DNA from: Syngnathus acus
Lineage: Eukaryota; Chordata; Actinopteri; Syngnathiformes; Syngnathidae
DNA: 64,000 nucleotides
Reading direction: 5' to 3'
NCBI RefSeq assembly: GCF_901709675.1
Contig: NC_051100.1
Coordinates: 9,334,786-9,398,785, forward strand
How positions within the stretch are numbered: position 1 is the stretch's first letter; the number at the start of each line of letters is the position of its first letter. Positions 35,828 through 58,500 of this stretch are shown piece by piece. The position numbers and the translations under genes were made by a program. The notes under the pieces were generated by a model that did no database searches, had not been told where the DNA came from, and saw only the letters and a list, made by a program, of their open reading frames with translations.

Positions 35828-36539
35828 TATAGATTTATAATCTGGCAATTATTTTATCATAGTATCGCATCCACTCACTTTCTTGACTCCCTATTATGGT
35901 TTATTTCAAAATTCAAGACAGAACCTTGGGCAAGATTAGAGCGAGAGGAGTCTCAAATTCAGCCATTTGTGAACTGGTGATAGTCATAGATGACCAATTC
36001 AGAAATAGACTTCTAAAATAAATACTTTACAGAGACAATGCATCCTTTTTACAATGAAGGTCTTCCTCAGAAAGACAGCGGGCACAGTCACAAATTATAG
36101 CTGCAATGTGCATGCTTACATAAACATATTCACAAGCTTACATGAGATGAGAACCTGGATATTTACCAGTGACAAAATGGTAAAAGTATTTTACCGAATC
36201 CGAGCACTCAGTCAAGGCAGTCCTGAAAGATTCCCTTGTACAATCACAGATACCACACGTACACAATCTTTGGACAAACCTTCAAAATATCTAAGCTACT
36301 ATTATTTTTCCCTTTAAGAATAGACTCCCTTTACTGAAAAATGGAATGGACATTGAAAGTATCCCAACTATTATAGAGGTATATTTGAAAAAGATCTTAA
36401 CATGGCACATCATTCGAAGGTTTAAATAAAATTTTTGTCACGCATTGTAGGGCGTCTTACGTCAAAGGACCAGTAAGTCTTTTCCTCGGAGCCTCAATGT
36501 GTGAGACAATCCAAAATGGAGTTCTATCTAAATTCAAGG

Positions 36540-45582
<9,043 letters not shown>

Positions 45583-46210
45583 CCTCTTGACGCGGCCGCC
45601 CTTGGGAGCCTCGGAGGTCGCCGCGGCTCCGCCTCCGCCCGGTGCAGAGGCTCCGATCTCCGGATCCGCCGGGGACGAGGAGCCGCAACACCACTTCGGA
45701 GCCACTTCGGGAATCAGAAATGCAAAAAGTGATGGGAAACGGATCGTCGCAGTCCCCCAAAATTCCAAAATCTACTTCGGAGAGAAAATACTAATGCAGA
45801 TCTGCCGGGCTTCTCCTTCAATAAAGCAATTCTGTTTACACTTGGAGTGAAACACGTGTGGATCTGCAGGTTCGGATCCAGTTCGTATCGCCTTGCTGCT
45901 GCAGCATCAACTCCTTAATTCTCACTTGATCGTCCTCAAGGCGACTTAAGAAACGTTTCCACAGTTGTCCGCATCGTGCGCGATGTGACGGCTTGCCCAC
46001 GCAACAAGAGCCGCTTGGATCGGAACCAAACAAGTTTCCTAAAGATGCATTCGACCTCTTGAGTCCTCACTCGCGTGTTCCGATCTCTTCAAAAAATCCC
46101 CCATAATGGTGAGGAAGAGGAGGGTGGGGGTACGAGCAGAAAGGGGGTCTCTCGCCTCAAGGTGTCCGGCAGAAGGAAGGGGCTCAAAACAAAACTACCA
46201 TGGCACGTTT
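45583..46210 (-). other. ISM1 5' UTR (predicted)
   Basis: GC-rich near the start codon. The ISM1 frame stays open upstream to a TAG at 45,772-45,774 without any ATG, so 45,582 is the first in-frame start. Confidence 0.55.
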
Positions 46211-46238
46211 GACTCAAGTCTCAAGAGCTCTTGAGTGA

Positions 46239-46281
46239 CTTTTATACCATACACCCCCACCCTCCTCCACCGCCTCCCAAT
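46239..46281 (-). promoter_or_regulatory. ISM1 core promoter: TATA box and CCAAT box
   Basis: TATAAAAG on the minus strand at 46,246-46,239, with a CCAAT pentamer on the opposite strand at 46,277-46,281 about 30 bp further upstream beside a GGGCGCC block. Transcription should start near 46,210, giving an unspliced 5' UTR of about 630 nt. TATA-driven control fits a regulated, tissue-restricted developmental gene. Confidence 0.65.
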
Positions 46282-46663
46282 GGGCGCCCTCCGCCTATTA
46301 ACTCTTTCAGCCCCTTCATGGCCAAACTCAACTCGGAACCTTGCAGAATTTAGAAATCACCTATACTTACTTTTTTTTCTTGTGCCTTTTCTTTTCCCTC
46401 TTTCTCTTCTTGTTCTTTTGTAGTTGCTTCAGCTCCTTTCTGCATAGTAATTGCAGGGTAGTCATGTGCCGCCTGACAATGTGCACTTTTTATTGGATAT
46501 TTAATTACTAGTGCTCTGATTTGTAGTCATGTAAAAACCAAATGTGCCATATTTGTGTACTTCCGTGCGCAAGATTCATGGTTGGAAAATACATTGTACT
46601 TAAAATAAAATACAATTGTGCACGACTGCAAACTACAATCACGATATAAAGCAAATAGAGCGT

Positions 46664-46990
46664 CGGTGTCAAACGCAAGGCCTGGGGGATAAATCTGGCT
46701 CACCACATCAATATTTGTGGTCTGCTAATGCACACCATGTACGTTGACTTTATTTCTTTCAAAATGTCTTCAACCATGAACATTGACTTTGTTTCTTTCA
46801 CATTGTCTTCACTTTTAACAACACAGATGATTGCAAACATTTTTGTTAACAATCCCTCCTTTGATAAATATTCAAAAAAATAAAATAAAATAGGTCTGAT
46901 TTCAAAACTTGTTACGCATAAATTTGTTGTGTACTGTATGTGCGATAAATACAAGATGATCATACATTTCTGTGTTCACAGTCATAATGA
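46664..46990 (+). mobile_element. Decayed copy of the 327-bp hAT MITE family
   Basis: Begins CGGTGTCAAACGCAAGGCCT, close to one end of the MITEs at 2,916 and 48,159, and ends near a CAGTCATAATG that matches their far half. The middle carries a local duplication of a GACTTT-TTCTTTCA-TGTCTTCA unit (46,745-46,815). No clear target-site duplication. Confidence 0.6.
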
Positions 46991-47196
46991 ATTTTTGATA
47001 AGTTTAAAAATAGGCAAATTGAGGAAATGCTAATCAAAACTCAGCCTTTTCCCAGGAGAAGCAATGCATCATGAGATGTGCCGAATGATTTTGTTTTTAG
47101 GAAGAAACATTAGGTTAAACAATGACTCACTCCTGCCATTCATCCACCAATAACAGTAATCGTAATATATACAATATAAATATACTATAGTGTCAG

Positions 47197-47520
47197 CATG
47201 GCTAATAAGTGGTTCGTGAATCTGCCTCACAGTTCTGAAGTTCTGGGATCAAATCTAGGCACCGGCCCCTCTGTATAGAGTTTGCATCTTCTCCGTTTAC
47301 TTGCCGCTTCCTCCCACATTCCACAAACCTGCATTTTGGTCCACTAAAGACTAAATTGCCCGTAGGTGTGAATGAGAGCGTGAATGCTTGTTTGTTTATG
47401 TGCCTCACGACTGGCTGGCTACCCGTTCGGGGTTGACCCCATCTGCCGCCCAGTCAGCCGGAATAGGCTCCGAACATAATGAGGGCCCAAAGGTGGCAGA
47501 AAATGGACGAATGGGCGCAT
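47197..47520 (+). repeat. SINE-like fish interspersed repeat, sense copy
   Basis: Landmarks in order: CTGCCTCACAGTTCTGAAG, GAGTTTGCATCTTCTCC, TTCCTCCCACATTCCA, AAATTGCCCGTAGGTGTGAA, GACTGGCTGGCTACC, AATAGGCTCC. This order recurs widely in teleost genomes. Diverged and presumably inactive. Antisense relatives are at 11,664-11,947 and 13,253-13,320. Confidence 0.75.
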
Positions 47521-48158
47521 ATGCAATAGTACTGATAATATTGAAATGATTAATAATAATCATGATGCATGTATTGGCAGTGACATTATTAGGCTTGAAT
47601 CCACCCTTGGATTTGAGTTTTTCCTTACTTATAACTTTTTTAGATATTTCTTTTCTTTTTGCATGCTTTTCCCATTACAAATGAATTCTTGACACCATCC
47701 ACTACTCTGACATAATGACGTCTGCCGTAAATCAACCTGGTGTGACCTTGGTGGTCCGGGGCGTCGGATGATTGTGCAGAGGAAGGCACTCACAGGAAGT
47801 CTGAGCGCTCACACAGCACAAGGCTTCCCAGCCCTGTGTGTCACCGAGGATGCCGTGACACTTCACTTCAGGAAGACAAATGGTGAGTAATGTGATTAGC
47901 CTTTCACAGACTTTTTCTTTTGTCGCCTACAAAGGCTGGCCCCTGTGTTATATTGTTGCACCGTGCCTCTGCTCAGGCACACGTGACACATGGAGGGTTG
48001 ACAGATCTAATAGAATTGGGCATCTTTGAAGTCAGATCATTTGCATTCAGGGTGGGACAGGAAGAGATGTTTCAATACCTTACACAGAATACATTATATA
48101 AACGAAATTCAAACTAATTGTAAAAAGTGCTGGCTCAAAATGTTAGTATACTTTAAAC

Positions 48159-48484
48159 CAGGGGTGTCAAGCTCATTTTTTTCGCGGGCCGCATTGGAGT
48201 CATAGCTTCTTTCAGAGGGCCATTATGACTGTCAACCCAAATAAATGTATGAGCACCTCATATTATATACAGTAAAAGCTACAAAACAAACTGACAAATA
48301 ACTCGTTTTCAAATCAGATGAGTAAAAATTTGTGAAATATTAAAAAAAAAGATATTAAAAGTGAAGACAATTTGCAATTCTAGTAATGACACATGAATTT
48401 GATGCACAATTTTTTCTTCGCGGGCCACATAAAATGATGTGGTGGGCCATATCTGGCCCCCGGGCCTTGAGTTTGACACCTGTG
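48159..48484 (-). mobile_element. hAT-type MITE with exact 8-bp target-site duplication (second copy)
   Basis: 326 bp, left end CAGGGGTGTCAAGCTC, right end GAGTTTGACACCTGTG, flanked by CTTTAAAC on both sides (48,151-48,158 and 48,485-48,492). The interior is the reverse complement of the MITE at 2,916-3,242, including CTCGTTTTCAAATCAGATGA and the AACCCAAATAAATGTATG stretch. No ORF. Confidence 0.9.
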
Positions 48485-51400
48485 CTTTAAACAGTCACTA
48501 CTATATGTAATGCTGTCATTCTCAAGTAAAAGTATTGCTAAACAATTAAGCTAAAGGTGGGCTCATTATTTAGCAGGCAGCAATAAACTCTTGATTTTGC
48601 CCGCAAACCTGCAGCAAACTTGAGTTGCTGTCTTATTTGGGCCAGATGCAGCGGAGCTGTCTAAACCATGTAAATCTCTCCTTTGTCTGCTTCACTTCAA
48701 AAATCACTTGCCACAATTGAAAGATCTCCCTCCAAATGGAAAACAGAGCGCATAGAGGAACACTTTGGCTGCTTTGGACACAGTGGTGGACATCAAAGCA
48801 TGGCAGAGGATCCCCCTTTAGAATAGCGGCTACATGCCATTCCAATAAGTGCAGTCTATTTGGATGTGCAGTTCAAACAGGGCTGGTGCAGGCTGCTCTC
48901 TGGGATCTCGCCACCAGACGTCTGGCTGCACAGATGTTTTGAATGCCACTCAAGACCATTTGCCACTTGGGTTGAAGCTGAGGCCATTTACAAGTGACTG
49001 CAGGCCAGTCTGGCTGCACACACCTCACCTTTGGCTCAACACACATTATTGGAATCACAACTAGAAGCTGTTGTGTGTTGAATATGCAGCGGGGTCAAAG
49101 TTGTTTTTTAAAAAAGATTTGGCTTTCATACATCAGCACATGCACGCAAATTGAACAAGATATGATTGAGGAGTAGACGTTAAACTTTGATGTAAGAGGC
49201 CTCAGAGGTCCCCACTCACCGTAGGGTGCCAACTCTAAGCCTTGACTTTTTCACCTCAGCTTTTACACCTGCATCTTAGCAGCAGTTTGGCTTGGATACT
49301 TATTTTCCCCAATTAAAGATGAAAGGCTACATTTCAGAATGTTATTGATGATAATCTCATTCCAAAAGTGTATTTTTTTTTTCATCTTAGAATGAAAAAC
49401 TGTTTGCAAAGATTTTAAGATCAATCTTTGTAACTTGTGCTCATTAGGATCAAGGGTGTGCGGGACCCTACCCCAAGTGACTTTAAGAAAGAGGCAGGGA
49501 ACACCCCAATAAATTGTGATGGGGCAGGGCAGTACCTCGATACCTCTGTGACAGCCCAAATCAAATTGAAGCATTATGATAATGTAACATGCAAAAGCAG
49601 AATTTTTGATGGAGCTTTTGTGCTGGTTCTTATCAGGTTTTGCCAGTGTGCCTCATGATGTAACTTTTGAGAGTAAAATTGTTTACATTTCGGTCGCACT
49701 TTACAATGGAAACATCCATCAGATAGTGTGTTCTCTGTAGAAGTGATTGAATGTGATTTGATTTCTTTTATGACTATATATGGCCAAAAGATGGTTAGAT
49801 TTAACCTGGAGCTTACAAAACAAATCCACATTCCCCCCACTGTGCTATGTGCAAAAATGTAGCTGCTATGTCTGTGCATGTCAGAGTTTGTCTTTCTGAA
49901 TCATCACAATAGGGACTATTGTTTGAACACCCCTACGTGTGCGATGATCGGCGGAGTCTTTTTTTTTTTTTTTTGCAGAAGAAATCTCTTAAGTGTCCCT
50001 GCAGTCTTTACTTCCTCACCTTCGCTGTTCACATTTAAAAAAAGCAAGGCCGGTTATGGGGAGGACTAATGAGCCCCCCCCCCCCTTCCCCTTGTCCTGT
50101 CGATCTATATGAAACAGTACATTGGCATAACGTCACAGTGGTGGAGGGACTGTTTTGTATTGGTTTCAGGCCTATATAGGAGCCAGATGTGAATATACAC
50201 TGACACAACAAAGTGATCCACTATAGAACATTTTGATCCTTTGGGGGACGTAGGCTTTCTTTTCATCCCATGTCTGTTTTCTTCCATGTTTTTCACATGG
50301 ATACGCATACTGTGCAATGTCATCTGGTAAGGGATATGTTGCTTCATCCTGTAAAGCACATTTTACCATTTTATGTTATGGATGAAATGCATCTAGTTCT
50401 ATTACATCTTGTGAAGTTGCAGACAGTATAGTTTCTTCTTGTAGAGGGTATACATTTAGTATTTAGTATATCATATCTCATCACAGATGTGAGAAGTGTT
50501 GTCAGTAGTCCGTTTATTTCCTTTTAAGCTATGCCCTCTTTCAAAGGAACATGTATTTGTATCTTAATTGTTAAAATGTTTTGTCCTGTTTGACGATGCA
50601 ATGCTAAAGGCTGAACAAACAGCGTTTTTGAGGTCTCTTGAAAAGTGATGAGGATTTGGCCTCACTCCAGCGATATGTATTTTACTGTACGGCAATTTCT
50701 TTCATGAAAGATATGTTCATGGTTGTCTTTCACATTCTGTCGACAAGGACAGACTGTACATATTTTATCTGAACTATATTTCCTCAATGGACTATATTTT
50801 TATGTAACAGAGTGATATTCAACCAGTGTGTCATGCGGGCAATCATTGTGCAACGAGTTTAACGAGTGCTGTGCATGGAAAATGATAAAATTTCACTTAT
50901 TTGGTCAAAAATTCCAGATTTATTGATAATGTATCTTCTATGTCAGGCTGAGCAATTATATGGTCTTCCACTGAATGTGTGTACCCATTATTCAAGTGAA
51001 TGCACTTTTTATTTGGCTAGTGCCATAATTTCTTTCAAATGTAAAATATGTGCCCTGGCTCAATAATAGAGAACATTGTTGGAAAGGAGATGCATTTCAA
51101 ACTTATCGTACAAGAAATCTTCCCACTTATAAAATATGATCACAACATTGTTTACACAGAGTTAAAGAACACAAAGGCAGCGATACACCCGAGGGCAAAC
51201 AAGTGTCGACTGGAGCCCATCTGACATGTTGTGAAAAACACATTTATCATCCATCCACAATCCTTCCTGCGTTAATCAACTGATTACCCCATTGCAGGAG
51301 AATTTGGAGCTCATTGCGTTAATTGCCGGTTTAGGTTTCTGTTGGCTCAGGTGCTGCATACCCCGCGTGCTTACCTTCGCAACTGTTGTAGTTTGTGTGC

Positions 51401-51759
51401 GTCAAAGGGAACAAGCTGCTCTTTAAAACATCAACAATAAAGCTGTGAAAAATATGAGACATCTTCCAACAAAACAAGCCCCAACACTCTGCATCCTCCT
51501 CAGGGTTTGGAAGGATTAAAAACAATGCCAAATTATTTAATGCCAACACAGAGGCTATCATTTATCCTGAATGAAAGCTTATGTGACGTTTGTATATATT
51601 TTGGAATGTCATATTGATGTGAGCTATGTAGGCACGTCATATAAAAGATCATTTTCATACCTGTATAATCTTATCTTTGTAGTTTGTACACGATCGTGAT
51701 TACACATGTCAAAAAATAAATCAAAAACTCAACGACACTTCTTTAGAAGGAAAATGTGT

Positions 51760-51765
51760 TTTAAT
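51760..51765 (-). terminator. SPTLC3 polyadenylation signal (ATTAAA)
   Basis: ATTAAA on the minus strand, followed about 20 bases on by a T-rich downstream element (GTTGAGTTTTTGATTTATTT). Implies a 3' UTR of roughly 780 nt and an end near 51,740. Another ATTAAA occurs near 52,245. Confidence 0.5.
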
Positions 51766-52519
51766 ACAAAAGAGAATAACATTTTCAAATCCATATCTTG
51801 ATCGAGAATATAAAAAAGACCTTTAAATTCGAGCTGACACGTTTTACGCAGATTGGCTGATATTAAAAGTTGTGGCAGGAGAGGCTTTACAAACCTTCAC
51901 TTGTTACAAAGAACAAAAAAAACCAAAACATTTTACACTTAGAAAATAAAGCAGCTTGCCAATATTTGGCTGTCTTGCAGCTGAACGTGGGTGGTACCCT
52001 CCAAGTCTGGACCCTTTTTCACGTCTCACGCAACACATACTCGTATTAAGTCTACACAGCTGTCTGCACTCCTTGCATGTTAGCCATGTCCCAAGTGAGG
52101 TACCTCAATATGATGAATTTTTACGTCTTGTAGTCGCATTGATTCTGATGGCCAAATACCTTTGCCAATGTACATAACTTATCTCTGGCTCGTATTTTCA
52201 CTTTCCGTTACAGGATAAGAGACCATATTAGACAAGTCAGCATTTAATACATTTGTGACAGTGTCATCAATCTATACTAAATGTCATAAAATTACGCAGG
52301 CGTATGTATGGCCTTATTCATCAATGCATTTCCAAATTTCTGTGTACACAATCACCTTTTGTTGATCAAATGATACTCAGTGTGCTGACTTAACTTCTGT
52401 GGTCTAAACTTCTTCTGTGTGAATTTGTGAGGTTTTGACACAGTGAAGTGAAGAGGTCAAGAGTCCCTTTAGCCATCCGGCTCAAAGTCATCTTCAATTA
52501 GGAGGTCAGAACAGGAGGA

Positions 52520-52582
52520 TTATTTCCGTCGTGACAACTTCAAACCCAGAGCGTCTCCCAACTCGTCCATGTGGTGTAGCAC
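52520..52582 (-). CDS. sptlc3: SPTLC3 last exon (stop codon)
   Basis: Encodes [20 protein letters not shown] and TAA, after acceptor CTCAG. Mammalian SPTLC2/3 continue for about another 15-20 residues past the LKYSR motif. Confidence 0.9.
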   Translation of the reverse strand: MLHHMDELGDALGLKLSRRK

Positions 52583-55500
52583 CTGAGGACAAAGCAAAGG
52601 CTTCATAGCTGTGTGTGTGTGCGCGCATTTGTGATTAAACAAGACTGTTTGGACGTACGTACCTCATCCAGCATGTCTCTGGTGTGGGCTGCAGACATAC
52701 AGAAGCGAGCGCGGGCTTCGGTTAGTGGCGTAGCGGGGAAGCCGACCACGACTACAGCAATTTTCCTCGCAAGCATTTCTCGAGCAAAAGCTCTGGTGAT
52801 AGAGAAATAAAAAGATCAATTGATCACGTGCCAATAAAAGAAAATTCACACTTTTGACTTGGTTGCGAATCGGCTGCGTGCTATCAAGTGCCTTCCGAGT
52901 TACATTTTAATTTGGGTCTTGGTCTCTCAAAAGAAACCCGTCCTGTCTTGTGACAACGCAGGAACTCCATCTCAGGGATTGTAATGTTCACGCATGTCAA
53001 CGTGCACTGGAAGACACATTATATACCTGAGTGGGCTCTGCATAATAGCTACCTGATGTTTTCTCTTCAGTACTCACAGATACGAGTCAACTCAAACAGT
53101 CCACTCGAGTGATTCATGGAAACTTTTAAATGTGGGCCGTGGCAGCCGTTCAAATCGTTTCAACATGAAACGCGCTGATGTGGCTGAAAATTACTTGTGA
53201 CAACAAACAACACTGCGTTTAATGCTTCAAAATGGGACTGCGCACAGTTCATCTGACAAGAAGCGTAGCGCAGCCAGACCAGAGGCCTGCGTATACAACT
53301 GGAGCATCCTTACACCACTTTGCCTGGCATGTAGAGCAGGACGGGGACCACAGGGGAGTCATCGTTGCCGTAGATGATGAAGCCCAATTTCTTCACCTTG
53401 TCTCGGAAGTATCTGGTGTTCCGAGCCAATTGCCGGATGCGTCTGATACCTGCGTATGGACCATGGAAGAATCAGCTCACCGTACTTAGAACGTGCATTA
53501 CAGAAAATGAGTGTATGGAAGGAGTCTGATGGACGTTTAGGATTATTCAGCCTTGGCGAAGGTCTGAACTTTGGTTATTTCAGTGTGAATACGTGTTCCT
53601 CATGCCTTCCACTTGCAGGGAAACAGTCATCTGTCAGTCGTAACTAATGAGTTCTTATCTGACGATGTGAGGCCTGCACCTCCATCTGGGCCCGTGCAGC
53701 CTCCTCCTATGAAGTTGCTGATTACAACTCAGCTGCAGCAGCAGATGGTTCAGTTTTGGCCACAGACAGGCATGCTGTGCCTGCACGCACGTTGCCAGAT
53801 TGAGTCCTTGCAGATTGCGACGCATTTTATACAAAATGCACACGTTTGATGCCAAAGTGTAGTTCAGGTATCGCGAGCAAATCAAACATGCCCGGGGTGC
53901 CGCTCCCTCCCTTCCACCACCCGTGTTCCGTAACAAGCTAGCTTGCGACGTGGCTGGCCCAGCTGTGTCTTTGAGCATGGTTTTGTTTACCTCCGTTTAC
54001 CTGGGAGCGATTGGAAGGGATGGAAGAAAGCATTTGGAACTTTCCTTATCTTAAATGGGGGAAAACACAAAACATGCAGGCATCAGCCCAGAAGCACATA
54101 GATTGTTCCTCTTTTGCGCAAGGGAGAAAGAAGGGTGGAAAATGGAGGGCAAGGGGGTCAAAAACCCGATGCCAGACACAGCTATTGTAAGGAGCGGGGG
54201 TCAGACTGCGTGGAGGTTCTCTTTGTCTGAGTTTCTCCGTGTTTCTGAGCTCTTGCGACCAGTTTACTTTCAAGTGTGAAATTCTACGTTCAAGAGAAAA
54301 AAGGAGGACGGCAGCGGGAGAGAGAAAAAGAACGATGAAGCTAATCTGGTGTACGTGCAAAGACGAATGAAGACTTTATTCGTGGCGTCATTGTTTGTGA
54401 ACGAGTGTTTGCTTGAAGACAAGTCTCTGCGATTATTTCTTTTGGCTACATTAGATACAAGGCCTGTTTGGTTGACAGCCAGACACTCCAACATGATTGC
54501 ATATTCCAGAGTCCAGTCCATCATTTTGATTAAAGCACTGCAGAACTTTAGATACACTTTCAATGACCTGAAGGATACTGGTGACCTTTTCACTTGGCGT
54601 TGATATTCAGGGGTGCAAATTGGACTGTGCTAGGATAGTTCTTCTACTGGTCTTGACAACACAGTGTGATAGGGGCTCTGGTTCTTTGGTGGTACTGCAA
54701 CTAATGACTACTTCCCTGCCCTCTTGTCTGATGCCATTAAAGCAGAAACTATTCAGAGGTCTACGGTTCCTTAAAACACACATGAAAATGATTTCCTCTA
54801 TGTGAGGGTCACGTGTGCTGGGGTACTGCACGCCCTCCACCCTTCCCTCCTTTCTACCACTGCAGACCCCTGTAATTGCTCCCATATTTTCAGATCGAGC
54901 AGCTGTTTGTCTTCCCCTGCGGGTCTGGACTTACTCCTAATGCTAACATTGGTACAATCCTCCGGATTTAGATTGCTTTTGTTTCCATAAAAATTATGCG
55001 CAGGTGTAAAGATTTACATAGAGATGAGCGGATAGTATTTGTCAAATCCAAGCCATCGAGTAGTGGGTCAGTACTTACCCTCTGTGCTGCCATCTTGTCC
55101 GGTGATGCACTTTATGGTTCTTATGACCTGCTCAGCGATAGGAGGAGACATGCCTGAGGTGTACATGGCACTGTGGGACCGGCTACGAAGGTAGTCAACC
55201 AGCTCCTGAAATGAAAGTCCGGCAACATGTCCATCACTGAAAAAAATAATGTGCACTCTAGTGTCTGAAACAGATAGTAAAATTCTACAAATAATTAACT
55301 CCCATCTAAAAACTATAGGTGCCTCAACTTGGCTGCAAAGCACTACTTTAGTCTAAAAGAAATTCCTAAACTCACTTTAACAAGTTCCTTGTCAGCAGTT
55401 ATAATCCACCTATAAAAGGTTTATTATAGGTGCCACAAGATGGAGACAAAACACTTTTGTCTAATGGAAGCTACTCAACTCACTTTTAAGTTCCTTGGTA

Positions 55501-58500
55501 CCAAGATGCCCCAAAATTGCCTAAAATTTAAATTTAAATTTGTTCAAGTTCATGATGGTGGCAAAGCACTACTTTTGTCAAAATTAATCTCATCATCTCA
55601 TTTCAGCTCCTTGCCACAAGACGTGTGCCACAAGATGCCACAACAAGATCATCACAAAAACAACTTGGTAAGTTACTGACTAACAACGAATATTAGACTA
55701 TATGGGGTTCACTATATTTAAAATATGCACTTTACCCTAAATTCGTCTGGCTAAGATCATGGAAGAAATGCACTTCTGAGCAAAATCCACTAGAGGAAGC
55801 CCAAGTTCACTCTACACCTGAAAATCAATCTGCAGAACGGCTCTGTCACCGTAATGACCTACATCAGTGAGCTTTGGAACACCTTCCACTCTGTACTCTC
55901 CGAGAGCCAGAGCGGAACACCGAAATGGAATGGGCCCCATCACACTCATTATTCTCACATGTCAGCGGGAAATGACTTGTGCCGCTGGTTTCAAAGATGT
56001 GAGAAGCAGGATTGCTGCAAATCTATCTGATGGTGTGTCCTCAGAGAGTGGAAAGCGCTCCCAGGTTGGAGCAGAGTAAAAGCTATTGTGGAATGTGCGG
56101 CGGCCAACGGGTGCCGGGTGATGACACATTTCTGGTGATGATGCCTGGCCACCGCTTCTACTCTCGCCATCTGTCCTCGCTGGGCGGCGGCTGCGGCTTC
56201 CTTGCGCACATGTGAGGGGAAGGGATTTGAGGGGAAATGCTCAAACGCAGGATACAAATCCCCGACCGACGTTACATCTGTTTTTGTTTTAAGACTGGGA
56301 TTTTTACCACAGGATTTTGGTGTGACCAAGATCACCAATAAGGCCAACATGTCAGAGAGAGAACATCCATCCTACGTCTGGGGTGTGGAGTGACAGCTTA
56401 AGAGAGTCTCCTTCAGCCGCAGACACAAACACAATTACTAATGTTGCAGTGTGCATCCACAAGAGGAGGAGCGGTGCAAAAACAAAATAACTTAAAAGCA
56501 GCCTAACCATTGGCATTTCCACATTTTCTACCCTCATCAAATACGCCTCTTTCCCGGAAGCCATATGATGTTTTTTTTGGTCAACCCAGAAACTCACCAA
56601 CAAACAAATACCTACATATCGAGAAGTTCTATCTAGCTCGATTCATCCTGGACTTTATTGCAGCCAGCTGCCAAGCACAGTGTTGGTACTTCAAACATGA
56701 TCATGCCTGTTAAAAGTACGTTGTTAAATCTGGAGCACGGTTCCGAGGCTGCCACAAGAAGGGGCTGGCCATCTGCCAGCTGTACCTTCTTATTATGGCT
56801 GAGCCAACATAAGGAAAGGACAGGAAGGGTTCCGTTCCCAATGCCTAATTCAAACAACATGTTGACTTCCTCTCCGGCATTCTAATCAAGTGCCACAAAA
56901 CCTGTGTGGTTATGTACTAAAGTGTACTTCTTAATGGAGTAAATCGAAATGACAAAAACCTGAGCAACATTTGTTGAACGTATGTGAGCCTTGAGTGAGT
57001 AGTGCCGAGGTATGTATAGTTAATCAAAAACAGATTGTCAAAAGAACTCAACATTTAGAAATCACGAACTCAATAATACAATTTGTGGATGTCAATATAG
57101 AAAGGGAATTTCTACAAAGATCAAACTTTTATTTTGTAGTCTGCTGATTTGTTCCTATTGTCATTTCCTTCCTGTTTTGGGCCCATCAGCTTCTTCCTTG
57201 AACTCACCTGTATCTCATTCAGTCATTTTTTGTCCGTGTGCTTTCACTTCCCCTGTGTCTGTTTGAGTACTCGCCAGTTTTCAGATTTTTAATTTAATCA
57301 CCTTCTCAGGGCTCTCATTATGGTTGTTAGATTTTCTTTTAGTTTGGCCTCTAGTGCAAAATAATACGGCCCAACCTTGGCTATATTCTACAGCCACCAT
57401 TCCCATTTCCACACCTCCATGATGATAGATTCAAGGTAGGTCTCATGGTAAATTTAAAGTTTTCTACTAGTATGATGGTTGTTGTGTCATAAAGCTATCC
57501 ATCGTCATTGTAATAATATATTATTTCCCACGTTTTATTAGAAATATTATCACCCTTGTTTCTTTTCCAAATTGATTACATGAATTATAAACCTCTGGGG
57601 GAAATTAATATTACACTCGTGTATATTTTGGTTGTACAGCTGAGTCACAGTTTCTTGCTTGAAAGTAGTCAGGAAGCAGACAACTAGTTTCAATTAATTT
57701 TTGTCCACAAGTCAAACCGTTACTTTGAATACCATTCAATAAGAAATGTGTTCCTTAAGTGGGGCTTGTAAGACTTGTATAATGTTACAGTATGTAACGA
57801 ACAATCTCAAGAAAAAGTGAGTCACGGCCACCCTGAAGACTTACCTAACGTTCAAGCTGCTTATAGCCAATGTCATTTCTTTTCAACAACTGCCAAAAAC
57901 ATGACTATTCAAAAGGATGTTGAAAACTAAAAAGCTATGTATGTATTGCAGCCTATTTTTTGATATTGTTAATACTGAACGTGTCTTGTGTTTTCTTCCT
58001 GCAACTTGCAAAAGAAGCACAAACGTGAATGAATGTGCAGAAAATGTACACTCACCTTTTTTCCTGCAATATAGCCTCCAGCAGCCCCAAAGCTCTTGGT
58101 GAAGGTGCCCATCATCACATCCACATCTGCTGGGTTCACCCCAAACAGCTCTGTCACGCCCCTCCCTCCTGGCCCCACTGCACCGATGCTGTGAGCTTCA
58201 TCCAGGTACAGACATGCCTTATATTTCTTCTTCAGTGCAATCAGTTCGGGCAGTCGTACCACTGAGCCCTCCATGCTGATGGGGGATAATGAAAAAAAAG
58301 AAGTTTGATGCAATCATAGTTTATACATACTTTTGTCACATCCAATGCTGCAACATCAAGTGAACATGCACGAAACCGACTCCTGAATAAATTACAAAAC
58401 CTGTTTATGTGCGTGCAGTAAGTATTACAATTCAAAGGCAGCTCATGCAAAAGGCAAAGGAAAAAAGAGCCATGAATCAAAGGAGCTCCGAGTTTGGCCT

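Larger units (their letters stand above)
29148..36539. other. Intergenic region between convergent TASP1 and ISM1
   Basis: 7.4 kb with no recognised gene. The TASP1 3' UTR occupies the left end; AATAAA candidates occur near 29,974, 30,095 and 30,246, with none clearly preferred. Imperfect inverted GATACC/GGTATC-type repeats lie around 30,745-30,780 and 31,290-31,350. A mariner-like MITE is at 35,355-35,654. The ISM1 3' end is near 35,800. Confidence 0.6.
46282..51739. other. Intergenic region between ISM1 promoter and SPTLC3 3' end
   Basis: 5.5 kb with no recognised protein-coding gene. Holds a decayed hAT MITE copy (46,664-46,990), a SINE-like repeat (47,197-47,520), an intact MITE (48,159-48,484) and a GC-richer block with an exon-like edge (about 47,690-47,883). 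Confidence 0.6.

Noticed and set aside
45583-45771. N-terminal extension of ISM1
   Set aside because: The frame is open for about 63 codons upstream, but contains no ATG. The extension would need a near-cognate start, while the ATG at 45,582 matches the known isthmin start followed by a signal peptide.
54607-54885. 92-codon minus-strand frame in an SPTLC3 intron
   Set aside because: No family resemblance, no consistent splice sites, and SPTLC3 exons on both sides are continuous without it.
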